Positions 1 through 8,478 of a DNA stretch of 64,000 nucleotides are shown piece after piece. This DNA comes from Maricaulis sp963975345 (GTDB taxonomy: Bacteria > Pseudomonadota > Alphaproteobacteria > Caulobacterales > Maricaulaceae). The number at the start of each line of letters is the position of its first letter. Position 1 is the first letter of the stretch. The notes under the pieces are model-generated. The model did not search any database, was not told the DNA's origin, and saw only the letters and a list, made by a program, of their open reading frames with translations. Made by a program: the position numbers and the translations under genes. The stretch is from contig NZ_CAXBGE010000008.1 of assembly GCF_963975345.1 (NCBI RefSeq), forward strand, positions 62,001 to 126,000, read 5' to 3'.

Positions 1-232
1 CGTCGAGCATCATGATCACGAACAGGAACAAGACCGCGACCGCGCCGACATAGACAACGACCAGCAACATGGCGAGGAATTCCGCCCCGAGCAGGACGAA
101 AAGGCCCGCCGCCGAGAAGAAGGCGAGGATCAGGAATAAGACCGACCTGACCGGATTGCGCGCGATCACGACCATAAAGGCCGACGATATCAGCACTCCG
201 GAAAAGGCCCAGAAGGCCAGTGTTGCGAGCAT
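1..232 (-). CDS. nuoJ: NADH-quinone oxidoreductase subunit J (partial)
   Basis: Membrane subunit of respiratory complex I (proton-pumping NADH:quinone oxidoreductase). Only the N-terminal 77 residues are inside the window; the gene runs off the left edge. The ATG at 232 opens a protein beginning MLATLAFWAFSGVLISSAF, with hydrophobic helices at about residues 3-22, 29-50 and 54-76, and the NuoJ-like stretch LAMLLVVVYVGAVAVLFLF. It lies 42 nt downstream of nuoI in the same orientation, the expected NuoI-NuoJ order, so nuoK-L-M-N probably follow beyond the edge. Confidence 0.95.
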   Translation of the reverse strand, partial: MLATLAFWAFSGVLISSAFMVVIARNPVRSVLFLILAFFSAAGLFVLLGAEFLAMLLVVVYVGAVAVLFLFVIMMLD

Positions 233-274
233 AGCGCCCTCTTCCGTTCTCTTGCTTCTCAGATAACGGCCGTA

Positions 275-763
275 TCAGCGATACGGCGCGTCGAGTTCCA
301 GATTCTTGGCAATTTCCCGTTCCCAGCGATCACCGTTGGCGAGCAGTTTTGCCTTGTCGTAATACAGTTCTTCGCGCGTCTCGACGGCGTATTCGAAATT
401 CGGCCCTTCGACGATGGCGTCGACCGGGCAGGCTTCCTGGCAATAGCCGCAATAGATGCACTTGGTCATGTCGATGTCGTAACGCGTGGTGCGGCGCGAG
501 CCGTCCTCGCGCGGTTCCGCTTCGATCGTGATGGCCTGGGCCGGGCAGATCGCTTCGCACAGCTTGCAGGCAATGCAGCGCTCTTCGCCATTGGCATAGC
601 GGCGCAGCGCGTGCTGACCGCGAAAACGCGGGCTGAGCGGTCCCTTTTCGAAGGGATAGTTGAGCGTCGCCTTCTTGCGGAAGAAATACTTCATCCCGAC
701 GTAGAAAGCGGCCCAAATATCCATCAACAGGACACCGCGTACAGTTTGTTCGATACGGCCCAT
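275..763 (-). CDS. nuoI: NADH-quinone oxidoreductase subunit I, 2x[4Fe-4S] ferredoxin-like
   Basis: Peripheral-arm subunit of complex I that carries clusters N6a and N6b towards the quinone site. The 162-residue product has two ferredoxin motifs, [12 protein letters not shown] and [12 protein letters not shown], so all eight cluster cysteines are present. It has the alphaproteobacterial/mitochondrial-type N-terminus with [22 protein letters not shown]-like wording (here GQHALRRY) and ends in the usual ALDAPYR. The ATG at 763 starts 5 nt after the nuoH stop. Length is normal for the family. Confidence 0.98.
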   Translation of the reverse strand: [162 protein letters not shown]

Positions 764-768
764 GACGA

Positions 769-1848
769 TTATCCCTGTGCCCCGAAGGTGATGTAGGCCC
801 CAACCAGCGCGACGGCGGCCAGCACGGTCGGCAGGAAGATTTTCCAGCCCAGCCGCATCAGCTGGTCATAGCGATAGCGCGGCACGATGGCCTTCACCAT
901 GGCGAACATGAAGAAGAAGAACACGACCTTGATCGCGAACCAGAAGAAGAACCACAGGTGCGAGACCATGTAGGGCCAGGCGCTGGTATCCAGCTCGATC
1001 GGCGGGTTCCAGCCGCCAAAGAACAGGATCGTCGTCATCGCACACATCAGAACGATGTTGAGATACTCGCCGATCATGAACAGCAGATAGGGCGTTGAGG
1101 AATATTCGGTCTGATAGCCAGCCACGAGTTCCGATTCCGCTTCCGCCAGATCGAAGGGCGGCCGGTTGGTTTCCGCCAGCGCCGAAATGAAGAAGATCAC
1201 CGTCATCGGGATCATCACCAGGAACATCGGCCAGCCGTGTTCAAACAGGGCGCGCCCGGCCAGCACATTCCAGTTCCAGAATCCGCCCGACTGGGCTTCG
1301 ACGATCACGGTCAGATTCATCGAGCCGGCAAACAGCAGCACGGTGACGATCACGAAGCCGATCGAGACTTCATAGGAGACCATCTGGGCCGCCGAACGCA
1401 GGGCGGCGAGGAAGGGATATTTCGAGTTGGAAGCCCAACCGCCAATGATGACGCCGTAAACGCCCAGCGAGGACATGGCGAGCAGGTAGAGAATGCCGAC
1501 ATTGAGGTCGGAGATCACCCAGCCCGGCGCCACCGGCACCACGGCCCAGGTCGCAAAGGCGAGGATCAGCGTCAACAGCGGCGCCAACAGATAGAGCGGC
1601 CGATCAACGCCAGCCGGAATGACGATTTCCTTGAACACGAATTTGAAGAAATCGGCGAAGGATTGCAGCAGGCCAAAGGCGCCGACCACGTTCGGGCCCT
1701 TGCGCATCTGCACCGCCGCCCAGACCTTGCGGTCCATCAGCAGCAGGAAGGCCAGCGAGATCAGCAGCACGATGGTGAAGCCGAGGATCTGCAGCACCGC
1801 CATGCCGAGGCCGCCCCAGAAGCCGAATTGGGTGATGAAATCAGCCAT
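769..1848 (-). CDS. nuoH: NADH-quinone oxidoreductase subunit H
   Basis: Membrane subunit of complex I that forms the quinone-binding chamber with NuoB and NuoD. The open frame continues upstream to 2079, but the ATG at 1848 (MADFITQFGFWGGLG) gives the family's usual length (359 aa) and leaves a 4-nt gap after the upstream gene. Visible family features are eight or so hydrophobic helices, the loop MDRKVWAAVQMRKGPNVVG and the conserved segment ALAETNRPPFDLAEAESELV. The upstream neighbour is not nuoG but a secreted-protein gene inserted between nuoG and nuoH. Confidence 0.97.
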   Translation of the reverse strand: MADFITQFGFWGGLGMAVLQILGFTIVLLISLAFLLLMDRKVWAAVQMRKGPNVVGAFGLLQSFADFFKFVFKEIVIPAGVDRPLYLLAPLLTLILAFATWAVVPVAPGWVISDLNVGILYLLAMSSLGVYGVIIGGWASNSKYPFLAALRSAAQMVSYEVSIGFVIVTVLLFAGSMNLTVIVEAQSGGFWNWNVLAGRALFEHGWPMFLVMIPMTVIFFISALAETNRPPFDLAEAESELVAGYQTEYSSTPYLLFMIGEYLNIVLMCAMTTILFFGGWNPPIELDTSAWPYMVSHLWFFFWFAIKVVFFFFMFAMVKAIVPRYRYDQLMRLGWKIFLPTVLAAVALVGAYITFGAQG

Positions 1849-1852
1849 GCCT

Positions 1853-2371
1853 CTACTCCGCCCCGCCCCGGTTATAGGCCAACCCGGCCGCTTCAACGCC
1901 CGCCATCGCGCAAGCCTCGTCATCGGCCCCGCTGCCGCCTGACGCACCGACGCCGCCGAGCAACACGCCATCCGCGGTGAAGATAGGCACACCGCCCTGC
2001 AGCACCGACATGCCCGGCACCTGATAGATCGCAGGCTCTTCAATCGCTTGCGCGGCGAGATTGGCCGTGCTTTCGCCAACGCCGGCGGCCGTGCGCCCTT
2101 TCAACTGGGCAACATTGAGCGAGACCGGGATAGCGCCGTCCATGCGCAGCAGCGCCTGGAGATTGGCCGACTGGTCAAACACGGCGACGGTCATCGGTAC
2201 ATTGTGCTCGCCCGACCAAGCCTGACAACCAGCGACGATAGCACTGGCCGAGGCCGCATCCAGGCCCGAACGCGCCGTCTGTGCAGACGCGGCAGGCACG
2301 GCGAGACCAAGACCGAGTACGGCCAGGCTCAGGACTGTCTTGCGAAAGCTCATGCTGCGCCCCTGTCTCAT
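1853..2371 (-). CDS. secreted GlcG/HbpS-like (DUF336) protein inside the nuo operon
   Basis: Predicted periplasmic protein of about 172 aa. Residues 1-30 look like a signal peptide (MSFRKTVLSLAVLGLGLAVPAASAQ core). The mature part matches the GlcG/HbpS heme-binding-like fold family: LDAASASAIVAGCQAWSGEH, VAVFDQSANLQALLRMDGA, LKGRTAA, GGVPIF, GVLLGGVGASGGSGADDEACAMAGVEA. The ATG at 2371 overlaps the nuoG stop (ATGA); a second ATG at 2353 would shorten it by six residues. The stop lies 4 nt before nuoH, so it is fully integrated in the operon. Members of the family bind heme or small molecules in other bacteria; its role here is unknown, and a link to complex I is only inferred from position. 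Confidence 0.85.
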   Translation of the reverse strand: MRQGRSMSFRKTVLSLAVLGLGLAVPAASAQTARSGLDAASASAIVAGCQAWSGEHNVPMTVAVFDQSANLQALLRMDGAIPVSLNVAQLKGRTAAGVGESTANLAAQAIEEPAIYQVPGMSVLQGGVPIFTADGVLLGGVGASGGSGADDEACAMAGVEAAGLAYNRGGAE

Positions 2372-4461
2372 TCTGCCGCCACCTTGGCCGGCCCGCGCGC
2401 GAGAGCGGAACATTCCGCCAGCGTCTTCGAGGCCCGGACAATCGGGTTGGTAAAGTAGAAATCCGTCACCGCGACACCGAAATCGCCCGAGGTGACCGCG
2501 CCATCGGCGCCGATCTTGGCGACGTCGAAATCGGCCGCATCGTCAGCCCCCGGGGCATAATCGATCCCGGCGAAGACGGCGTGGCTGGCGAACAGTTTGC
2601 GGCGCAATTGCGCCAGATTGTCATAGGGCAAGGTCTTGCCGAGCCGCTCGGACAGGGCGCGGAAAATGGCCCAGTTTTCCTTCGCATCGCCTTTCGGGAA
2701 GACGGCGCGCGAGGCGAGCTGAACCCGGCCCTCGGTATTGACGAAAATCCCGTCCTGCTCGGTCCAGGCGGCGCCGGGCAGGATCAGATCGGCGCGGTGG
2801 GCACCGGCATCGCCATGGCTGCCGAGATAGATCACGAAGGCCTTGCCGAAGCTGGCCATGTCGAGCTCGTCAGCGCCCAGCAGCACGATGGTGTCCATCT
2901 TGGCCGACTGCATGCCGGCGACGTCATGACCACCCTTGCCCGGCACGAAGCCGAGATCGAGACCACCGACGCGGCTGGCGGCGGTGTGCAGCACGTTGAA
3001 GCCGTTCCAGTCGGCACTCACAGCACCAATGGCGGCAGCCAGTTCACCGGCCGCGCGCAGGACTTGCGCCCCGTCAGCGCCAGCCAGCGCGGCCGAGCCG
3101 AGAATGATCATCGGACGCTTGGCGTCTTTCAGCGTCTTGATGAAGCCGGACCGCTTTTTGGCCAGTCCGGCGAGATCGGCGGCAGAGGTGCCGACATGCT
3201 CATAAGGATAGGTCAGATCAACCGGCGCACCGATCAGGCCGACCTGGGTGTCGTTATGGACCCAGGTCTTGCGGATGCGCGCATTGACCATGGTCGCTTC
3301 GATGCGCGGATTGGCACCGATGATCAGGATCGCGTCGGCCTCTTCGATACCGGCAATGGTGGTGTTGAAGAGATAATCCTGGCGATTGCCGGAATTGAGT
3401 TTCGATCCGTCCTGACGGCAATCATAGGAGACGACACCGAGGGCATCGAACAGGTCCTTGGCGGCCTTCATTTCTTCGACCGAGCAGAGATCGCCGGCGA
3501 TGGCGCCGATCTTCGAGGCGTCGCCCAACAGCTTCTCAGCCGCAATCGTCAGGGCTTCGGGCCAATCGATGGCGCGCAGCTTGCCGGCTTCGCGGACATA
3601 GGGCTTGTCGAGGCGCTGGCGGCCGAGGCCTTCCCACGCATAGCGCGTCTTGTCGGAAATCCATTCCTCATTCACGCCCTCATGGACGCGTGGGAGAATC
3701 CGCAAAACCGCAGGTCCGCGCGCATCGACGCGAATGCTCGAGCCGACCGCGTCCATCACATCAATGGTCTCGGTCTTTTCGAGCTCCCAGGGGCGGGCAT
3801 TGAAAGCGTAGGGCTTGGAGGTCAAAGCACCGACCGGGCAGAGATCAATCACATTGCCGGAGAGCTCCGAGGTGATCGCCTTTTCCAGATAGGTGGTGAT
3901 CTCGGCATCTTCACCGCGGCCAATCATGCCGATCTCGGGCACGCCGGCCACTTCAGTGACGAAGCGGACGCAGCGCGTGCACTGGATGCAGCGCGTCATC
4001 TCGGTCGCGACGATCGGGCCCATATATTTGTCTTCGACGGCGCGCTTGTTTTCAGGAAAGCGCGAACCGGTGCGGCCATAGGCAATCGACTGGTCCTGCA
4101 GATCGCATTCACCGCCCTGGTCGCAGATCGGGCAATCGAGCGGGTGGTTGATCAGGAGAAACTCCATCACCCCCTCGCGCGCCTTCTTGACCATGGGCGA
4201 GAGCGTATTCATCGCCGGCGGCTCACCATTCGGCCCGCCGCGCATATCCTTGACCTGCATGGCGCACGAAGCGGCCGGCTTCGGCGCTCCGACCAGCTCG
4301 ACCAGACACATGCGGCAATTGCCGGCCACCGACAGGCGCTCGTGATAGCAGAAACGCGGAATCTCGCGCCCGGCGGTCTCGGCGGCCTGCAACAGCGTAT
4401 AGGAAGTCGGAACTTCGATTTCCTGGCCGTCGATAATGATCTTGCGGAGATCTTCGCTCAT
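2368..4461 (-). CDS. nuoG: NADH-quinone oxidoreductase subunit G
   Basis: Largest peripheral subunit of complex I, relaying electrons from NuoF/NuoE through several Fe-S clusters. The 697-residue protein begins with a 2Fe-2S ferredoxin domain (CYHERLSVAGNCRMC, then a later Cys in AASCAM), followed by the His-plus-Cys segment HPLDCPICDQGGECDLQ and the 4Fe-4S motif CIQCTRCVRF. The rest is a molybdopterin-oxidoreductase-like fold that is not expected to bind the cofactor. Length agrees with the alphaproteobacterial/mitochondrial type. It lies 3 nt after a small extra gene and overlaps the following GlcG-like gene by 4 nt. Confidence 0.98.
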   Translation of the reverse strand: MSEDLRKIIIDGQEIEVPTSYTLLQAAETAGREIPRFCYHERLSVAGNCRMCLVELVGAPKPAASCAMQVKDMRGGPNGEPPAMNTLSPMVKKAREGVMEFLLINHPLDCPICDQGGECDLQDQSIAYGRTGSRFPENKRAVEDKYMGPIVATEMTRCIQCTRCVRFVTEVAGVPEIGMIGRGEDAEITTYLEKAITSELSGNVIDLCPVGALTSKPYAFNARPWELEKTETIDVMDAVGSSIRVDARGPAVLRILPRVHEGVNEEWISDKTRYAWEGLGRQRLDKPYVREAGKLRAIDWPEALTIAAEKLLGDASKIGAIAGDLCSVEEMKAAKDLFDALGVVSYDCRQDGSKLNSGNRQDYLFNTTIAGIEEADAILIIGANPRIEATMVNARIRKTWVHNDTQVGLIGAPVDLTYPYEHVGTSAADLAGLAKKRSGFIKTLKDAKRPMIILGSAALAGADGAQVLRAAGELAAAIGAVSADWNGFNVLHTAASRVGGLDLGFVPGKGGHDVAGMQSAKMDTIVLLGADELDMASFGKAFVIYLGSHGDAGAHRADLILPGAAWTEQDGIFVNTEGRVQLASRAVFPKGDAKENWAIFRALSERLGKTLPYDNLAQLRRKLFASHAVFAGIDYAPGADDAADFDVAKIGADGAVTSGDFGVAVTDFYFTNPIVRASKTLAECSALARGPAKVAAE

Positions 4462-4464
4462 GAT

Positions 4465-4677
4465 CTATCCGTGCCCGTTCAAAAGCTGTTCGATTTCGTC
4501 AAACGAATTCTTCAATTCATACCAGGAGCCAGAGCTCCAAACCCCTTCGCCCTGCTTATAGTGCAGGAGCGAGCCGCGACCCTTTCGTGGGCGAAGCTCG
4601 ATCACGCGGTCTACGCGAAGCAAACGTGGCTCGCCGGATATTGTCTTGACGGAAAAGAAGATTGGTGAGTCTGACAT
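4465..4677 (-). CDS. small hypothetical protein between nuoF and nuoG
   Basis: A 70-residue soluble protein with no signal peptide or membrane helix and no cysteines. It begins MSDSPIFFSVKTISGEPRL and ends YELKNSFDEIEQLLNGHG, a beta-strand-rich stretch followed by a short acidic helix. The layout recalls small FlbD-like proteins, but similarity is too weak to claim. It starts 6 nt after nuoF and ends 3 nt before nuoG, so it is transcribed and probably translated with complex I. It is not one of the 14 core Nuo subunits; an accessory or assembly role is possible but only inferred from position. Confidence 0.75.
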   Translation of the reverse strand: MSDSPIFFSVKTISGEPRLLRVDRVIELRPRKGRGSLLHYKQGEGVWSSGSWYELKNSFDEIEQLLNGHG

Positions 4678-4683
4678 CCCGCC

Positions 4684-5994
4684 CTACTCCGCCGCGACTT
4701 GTGAGACGAAGACCGGCTTGCCGGCGCGATAATTATTGATGCGGGATTCGATTTCGCCACGGAAATGGCGGATCAGGCCCTGGACTGGCCAAGCGGCAGC
4801 ATCGCCCAGCGCGCAGATCGTGTGACCTTCCACTTGGCCGGCGACGTCGAGCAGCATGTCGATCTCGGAGATCTCGCTTTCGCCGCGCGACATGCGTTCC
4901 AACACGCGCCACATCCAGCCCGTACCTTCGCGGCACGGCGTGCACTGGCCGCAGCTTTCATGGCGGTAAAAGTAAGAGATCCGCGCGATCGCTTTGACGA
5001 CGTCGGTCGACTTGTCCATCACGATGACGGCTGCGGTGCCGAGGCCCGACTTGTGAGCCTGCAGGGCATCGAAATCCATCAGGACGTCGTCGCAAATATC
5101 TTTTGGCAGCAGCGAGACCGACGAGCCGCCCGGGATGACGGCCTTGAGATTGTCCCAGCCGCCGCGCACGCCGCCGGCATGGGTCTCGATCAGGGTCCGC
5201 ATGGGGATCGACATTGCTTCTTCGACATTGCACGGCTTGTTCACATGGCCGGAGATCGAGAAGATCTTGGTGCCGACATTGCGCTCACGCCCGAAGCTGG
5301 CGAACCATTCGGCACCGCGGCGCAGGATCGTGCCGGCCACGGCGATGGATTCGACATTGTTGACCGTGGTCGGGCAGCCATACAGGCCAGCATTGGCCGG
5401 GAATGGCGGCTTCATGCGCGGCTGGCCTTTTTTGCCTTCCAGGCTTTCGAGCAGTGCCGTCTCTTCGCCGCAGATATAGGCGCCGGCGCCGTGATGGATA
5501 TAGACGTGGAACGGCCAGCCATGGATGTTCTTGTCGCCGATCAGCTTGGCCTCATAGGCCTCCTTGACGGCTTTCTCGAGCGCCAAACGCTCGGTGACGT
5601 ATTCGCCGCGCAGGTAAATGTAGCACTCGTGCGCCTGCATCGCGAACGAAGCGATCAGGCAGCCTTCGATCAGCAGATGTGGATCATGGCGCATGATCTC
5701 GCGATCCTTGCAGGTGCCCGGCTCGGACTCATCCGCATTGACGACGAGATAATGCGGGCGGGCGCCCACTTCCTTGGGCATGAAGGACCATTTCAGACCG
5801 GTCGGGAAACCGGCGCCGCCGCGGCCGCGCAGGCCCGACGCTTTCATGTTGTCGATGATCCAGCCGCCGCCCTGCTCGATGATCTCCTTGGTGCCATTCC
5901 AGCAGCCGCGCTGCTTTGCGCCTGCCAGCCCGGCATCATGGTGTCCGAACAGATTGGTGAAGATCCGGTCCTTGTCCTGGAGAAGCTGGGTCAT
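4684..5994 (-). CDS. nuoF: NADH-quinone oxidoreductase subunit F (NADH/FMN-binding)
   Basis: Catalytic entry point of complex I: binds NADH, FMN and cluster N3. The 436-residue protein shows the glycine-rich nucleotide/FMN segment GLRGRGGAGFPTGLKW, the NADH-site segment GAYICGEETALLESLEG, and the 4Fe-4S motif SCGQCTPCREGTGW with a later Cys in HTICALGDAAAWP. The start overlaps the nuoE stop by 4 nt (ATGA), suggesting translational coupling. Length is typical. Confidence 0.98.
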   Translation of the reverse strand: MTQLLQDKDRIFTNLFGHHDAGLAGAKQRGCWNGTKEIIEQGGGWIIDNMKASGLRGRGGAGFPTGLKWSFMPKEVGARPHYLVVNADESEPGTCKDREIMRHDPHLLIEGCLIASFAMQAHECYIYLRGEYVTERLALEKAVKEAYEAKLIGDKNIHGWPFHVYIHHGAGAYICGEETALLESLEGKKGQPRMKPPFPANAGLYGCPTTVNNVESIAVAGTILRRGAEWFASFGRERNVGTKIFSISGHVNKPCNVEEAMSIPMRTLIETHAGGVRGGWDNLKAVIPGGSSVSLLPKDICDDVLMDFDALQAHKSGLGTAAVIVMDKSTDVVKAIARISYFYRHESCGQCTPCREGTGWMWRVLERMSRGESEISEIDMLLDVAGQVEGHTICALGDAAAWPVQGLIRHFRGEIESRINNYRAGKPVFVSQVAAE

Positions 5995-6662
5995 GATTTG
6001 GCCTCCGCTTTTCCGGTATTGGGCAGTTTGATCTTTTTGGCGCGCGAGCCGTCATAGAGGCTCGGATCGGTCAAAACCTTGGTGCCATGGGGCTCCGAGG
6101 CGGTGCGATCGGAGTGCGGGCCGTATTTGATCTGTTTGCCGGCGGCGAGATCGTCGAGGATCTGCTCCAGCTTGGGGCCGTCCAGGTCTTCCACGTAATG
6201 ATCGCCGTCAGCATTGGCGAGCTGGAACATGGGCGCATTGGCGCAGGCGCCCATGCATTCCACTTCGGTCCAGGTAAACTTGCCATCGGCCGAAACCGTG
6301 CCGGCCTCGCCGATGCGCGATTTGCACACCTTGATCAGCTCGTCCGAGCCGCGAAGCATGCACGGTGTCGTGCCGCAGACCTGGATCAGGTGTTCGCCGA
6401 CCGGAGCCAGGTTGTACATGGTGTAGAAAGTGACGACTTCGTAGACGCGGATATAGGGCATTTCCAGCCGATCCGCGACGACGCGCAGGGCCGGCTCGGA
6501 GACCCAACCTTCCTGCTTCTGGGCAATCCAGAGCAGAGGAATGACGGCCGAAGCCTTGCGCGTTTCAGGATATTTTCCAAGCCAGAACGCAATTTCTGCC
6601 TCACTCTTCGCGTTGAAGGTGAAGTTGGCAGGTTGTTCCTTGGCGAGCCGGCGAACGCTCAT
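5991..6662 (-). CDS. nuoE: NADH-quinone oxidoreductase subunit E, [2Fe-2S]
   Basis: The 24-kDa-type subunit that holds the off-pathway cluster N1a beside NuoF. The 223-residue protein has the four-cysteine thioredoxin-like [2Fe-2S] pattern CGTTPC and CMGAC. The N-terminal half (FWLGKYP ... EGWVSEPALRVVADRLEMP) is typical of the family. The C-terminal extension after about residue 165 (KYGPHSDRTASEP to the Lys-rich end) is longer than in E. coli NuoE but usual in Alphaproteobacteria. Start overlaps the nuoD stop by 4 nt. Confidence 0.97.
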   Translation of the reverse strand: MSVRRLAKEQPANFTFNAKSEAEIAFWLGKYPETRKASAVIPLLWIAQKQEGWVSEPALRVVADRLEMPYIRVYEVVTFYTMYNLAPVGEHLIQVCGTTPCMLRGSDELIKVCKSRIGEAGTVSADGKFTWTEVECMGACANAPMFQLANADGDHYVEDLDGPKLEQILDDLAAGKQIKYGPHSDRTASEPHGTKVLTDPSLYDGSRAKKIKLPNTGKAEAKS

Positions 6663-7861
6663 CGGTCGATCTCCCCGAACACCACATCGAGCGATCCGAT
6701 GATCGCCGAGACATCGGCCAGCATGTGGCCCCTATTCATGAAATCCATCGCCGCGAGATGGGCAAAGCCGGGCGCGCGGATCTTGACGCGGTAGGGTTTG
6801 TTGGTGCCATCGGAGACGAGGTAGACGCCAAACTCGCCCTTGGGCGCTTCGACGGCGACATAGCATTCGCCCGCTTCCACCTTCACGCCCTCGGTATAGA
6901 GCTTGAAGTGCTGGATCAGCGCTTCCATCGAGCGCTTCATCTCGGCCCGGCGCGGCGGCGAGAATTTGCTGTCGACGGCCAGGACTTCGCCCTGGTTTTC
7001 CGGCTTCGCCAGCCAGTCGCAGCACTGGATCATGATCTTGGCGCTCTCGCGCATCTCTTCCAGCCGGCACAGATAGCGATCATAGCAATCGCCATTCTTG
7101 CCAACCGGGACGAGGAAATCGAGTTCGTCATAGACTGAATAGGGCTGCGAGCGGCGCAAATCCCAAGCCAGGCCAGAACCGCGCACCATCACGCCCGAGA
7201 AGCCCCAAGCGAGCACGTCTTCCTTGGTGACAACGCCGATATCGACATTGCGCTGTTTGAAAATACGGTTTTCCGTCAGCAGGATTTCGATATCGTCGAG
7301 CTTTTCAGGGAATTGATCGCACCAGGCGCGGATGTCAGCGATCAACGCCGGTGGCAGATCCTGATGCACACCGCCGGGGCGGAAATAATGCGCGTGCATA
7401 CGGCTGCCCGATGCGCGCTCATAGAAGATCATCAGCTTTTCGCGCTCTTCGAAACCCCAGAGCGGCGGCGTCAATGCGCCAACATCCATCGCCTGCGTCG
7501 TGACATTGAGCAGGTGGTTGAGAATGCGGCCAATCTCGCAATACAGAACCCGGACAAATTCGCCGCGCCTGGGCACGGAGATCCCGGCGAGCTTTTCGAT
7601 GGCCATGCAGAACGCATGTTCCTGATTCATCGGCGCGACATAGTCGAGCCGGTCGAAATAGCCGATACCCTGGAGATAGGTCTTGTGTTCCAGCAGCTTC
7701 TCGGTGCCGCGATGCAAAAGGCCGATATGCGGATCGACCCGCTCAACGACCTCGCCATCGAGCTCGAGCACCAGGCGCAGCACGCCGTGGGCGGCCGGGT
7801 GTTGCGGTCCGAAATTGATCGTGAAATTGCGTGGGGCGTTGGTGATTGCGTCGTCAGCCAT
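6659..7861 (-). CDS. nuoD: NADH-quinone oxidoreductase subunit D
   Basis: 49-kDa-type subunit that lines the quinone site of complex I and is related to [NiFe]-hydrogenase large subunits. The 400-residue product shows the family start FTINFGPQHPAAHGVLRLVLELDGE kept here in shortened form (NFGPQHPAAHG), then HIGLLHRGTEKL, GSRMHAHYFRPGG and the C-terminal GSLDVVFGEIDR. It is a separate gene from nuoC, as in mitochondria-related lineages, not the nuoCD fusion of enterics. It begins 3 nt after nuoC and overlaps nuoE by 4 nt. Confidence 0.98.
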   Translation of the reverse strand: MADDAITNAPRNFTINFGPQHPAAHGVLRLVLELDGEVVERVDPHIGLLHRGTEKLLEHKTYLQGIGYFDRLDYVAPMNQEHAFCMAIEKLAGISVPRRGEFVRVLYCEIGRILNHLLNVTTQAMDVGALTPPLWGFEEREKLMIFYERASGSRMHAHYFRPGGVHQDLPPALIADIRAWCDQFPEKLDDIEILLTENRIFKQRNVDIGVVTKEDVLAWGFSGVMVRGSGLAWDLRRSQPYSVYDELDFLVPVGKNGDCYDRYLCRLEEMRESAKIMIQCCDWLAKPENQGEVLAVDSKFSPPRRAEMKRSMEALIQHFKLYTEGVKVEAGECYVAVEAPKGEFGVYLVSDGTNKPYRVKIRAPGFAHLAAMDFMNRGHMLADVSAIIGSLDVVFGEIDR

Positions 7862-7864
7862 GGC

Positions 7865-8467
7865 CTAGCCCTCCGCTTTCTCGTCGCCGGGAAGGATGTA
7901 TTTGGCACCCTCCCACGGGCTCATGAAATCGAAATCGCGATAGGCCTGGACCAGTTCAACCGGCTCGTAAACAACGCGCTTTTGCTCGTCGTCCCAGCGT
8001 ACTTCGACATAACCGGAGAGCGGGAAATCCTTGCGCAGGGGATGCCCCTCGAAACCGTAATCGGTGAGGATACGGCGCAGATCCGGGTGGTTGGAGAAGG
8101 TGACGCCATACATGTCGAAGGCTTCGCGCTCGAACCAGTCGGCGACCGGGAAGAGTTCGGCAACGCTGGCCACCGACGTTTCGGCATCGGTGGTGAGCTT
8201 GACGCGCACGCGCTGGTTCTGGTGCATCGAGAGCAGGTGATAGACGACATCGAAGCGCTCGGCGCGCTGCGGATAATCCACGCCGCACAGATCGATCAGC
8301 GTCGTGAAGCGGCAGGCCGGATCGTCGCGCAGATAGCGCAGCACGTCGGTGATGCGGTCGCGATGGATATGGATCGTCAGATCGCCGAAACTGATGTCCC
8401 AGCTCTTGACCGCCGAGTCCTGGGCCGCAGCGATATGCTCGCCAAGCGTCGTGAGGGCTTCGCTCAT
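7865..8467 (-). CDS. nuoC: NADH-quinone oxidoreductase subunit C
   Basis: 30-kDa-type peripheral subunit of complex I. The 200-residue product contains the diagnostic block ADWFEREAFDMYGVTFSNHPDLRRILTDYGFEGHPLRKDFPLSGY. I give it here in pieces: FEREAFDMYGV, HPDLRRILTDYGF, GHPLRKDFPLSGY. It is a stand-alone gene followed 3 nt later by nuoD. The ATG at 8467 lies 11 nt after the nuoB stop. Confidence 0.97.
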   Translation of the reverse strand: MSEALTTLGEHIAAAQDSAVKSWDISFGDLTIHIHRDRITDVLRYLRDDPACRFTTLIDLCGVDYPQRAERFDVVYHLLSMHQNQRVRVKLTTDAETSVASVAELFPVADWFEREAFDMYGVTFSNHPDLRRILTDYGFEGHPLRKDFPLSGYVEVRWDDEQKRVVYEPVELVQAYRDFDFMSPWEGAKYILPGDEKAEG

Positions 8468-8478
8468 CTCGTCCTCTC

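Noticed and set aside
2281..4668. 795-codon open frame on the plus strand opposite nuoG
   Set aside because: Low-complexity translation with no family features, fully antisense to an unmistakable nuoG; typical of high-GC antisense frames.
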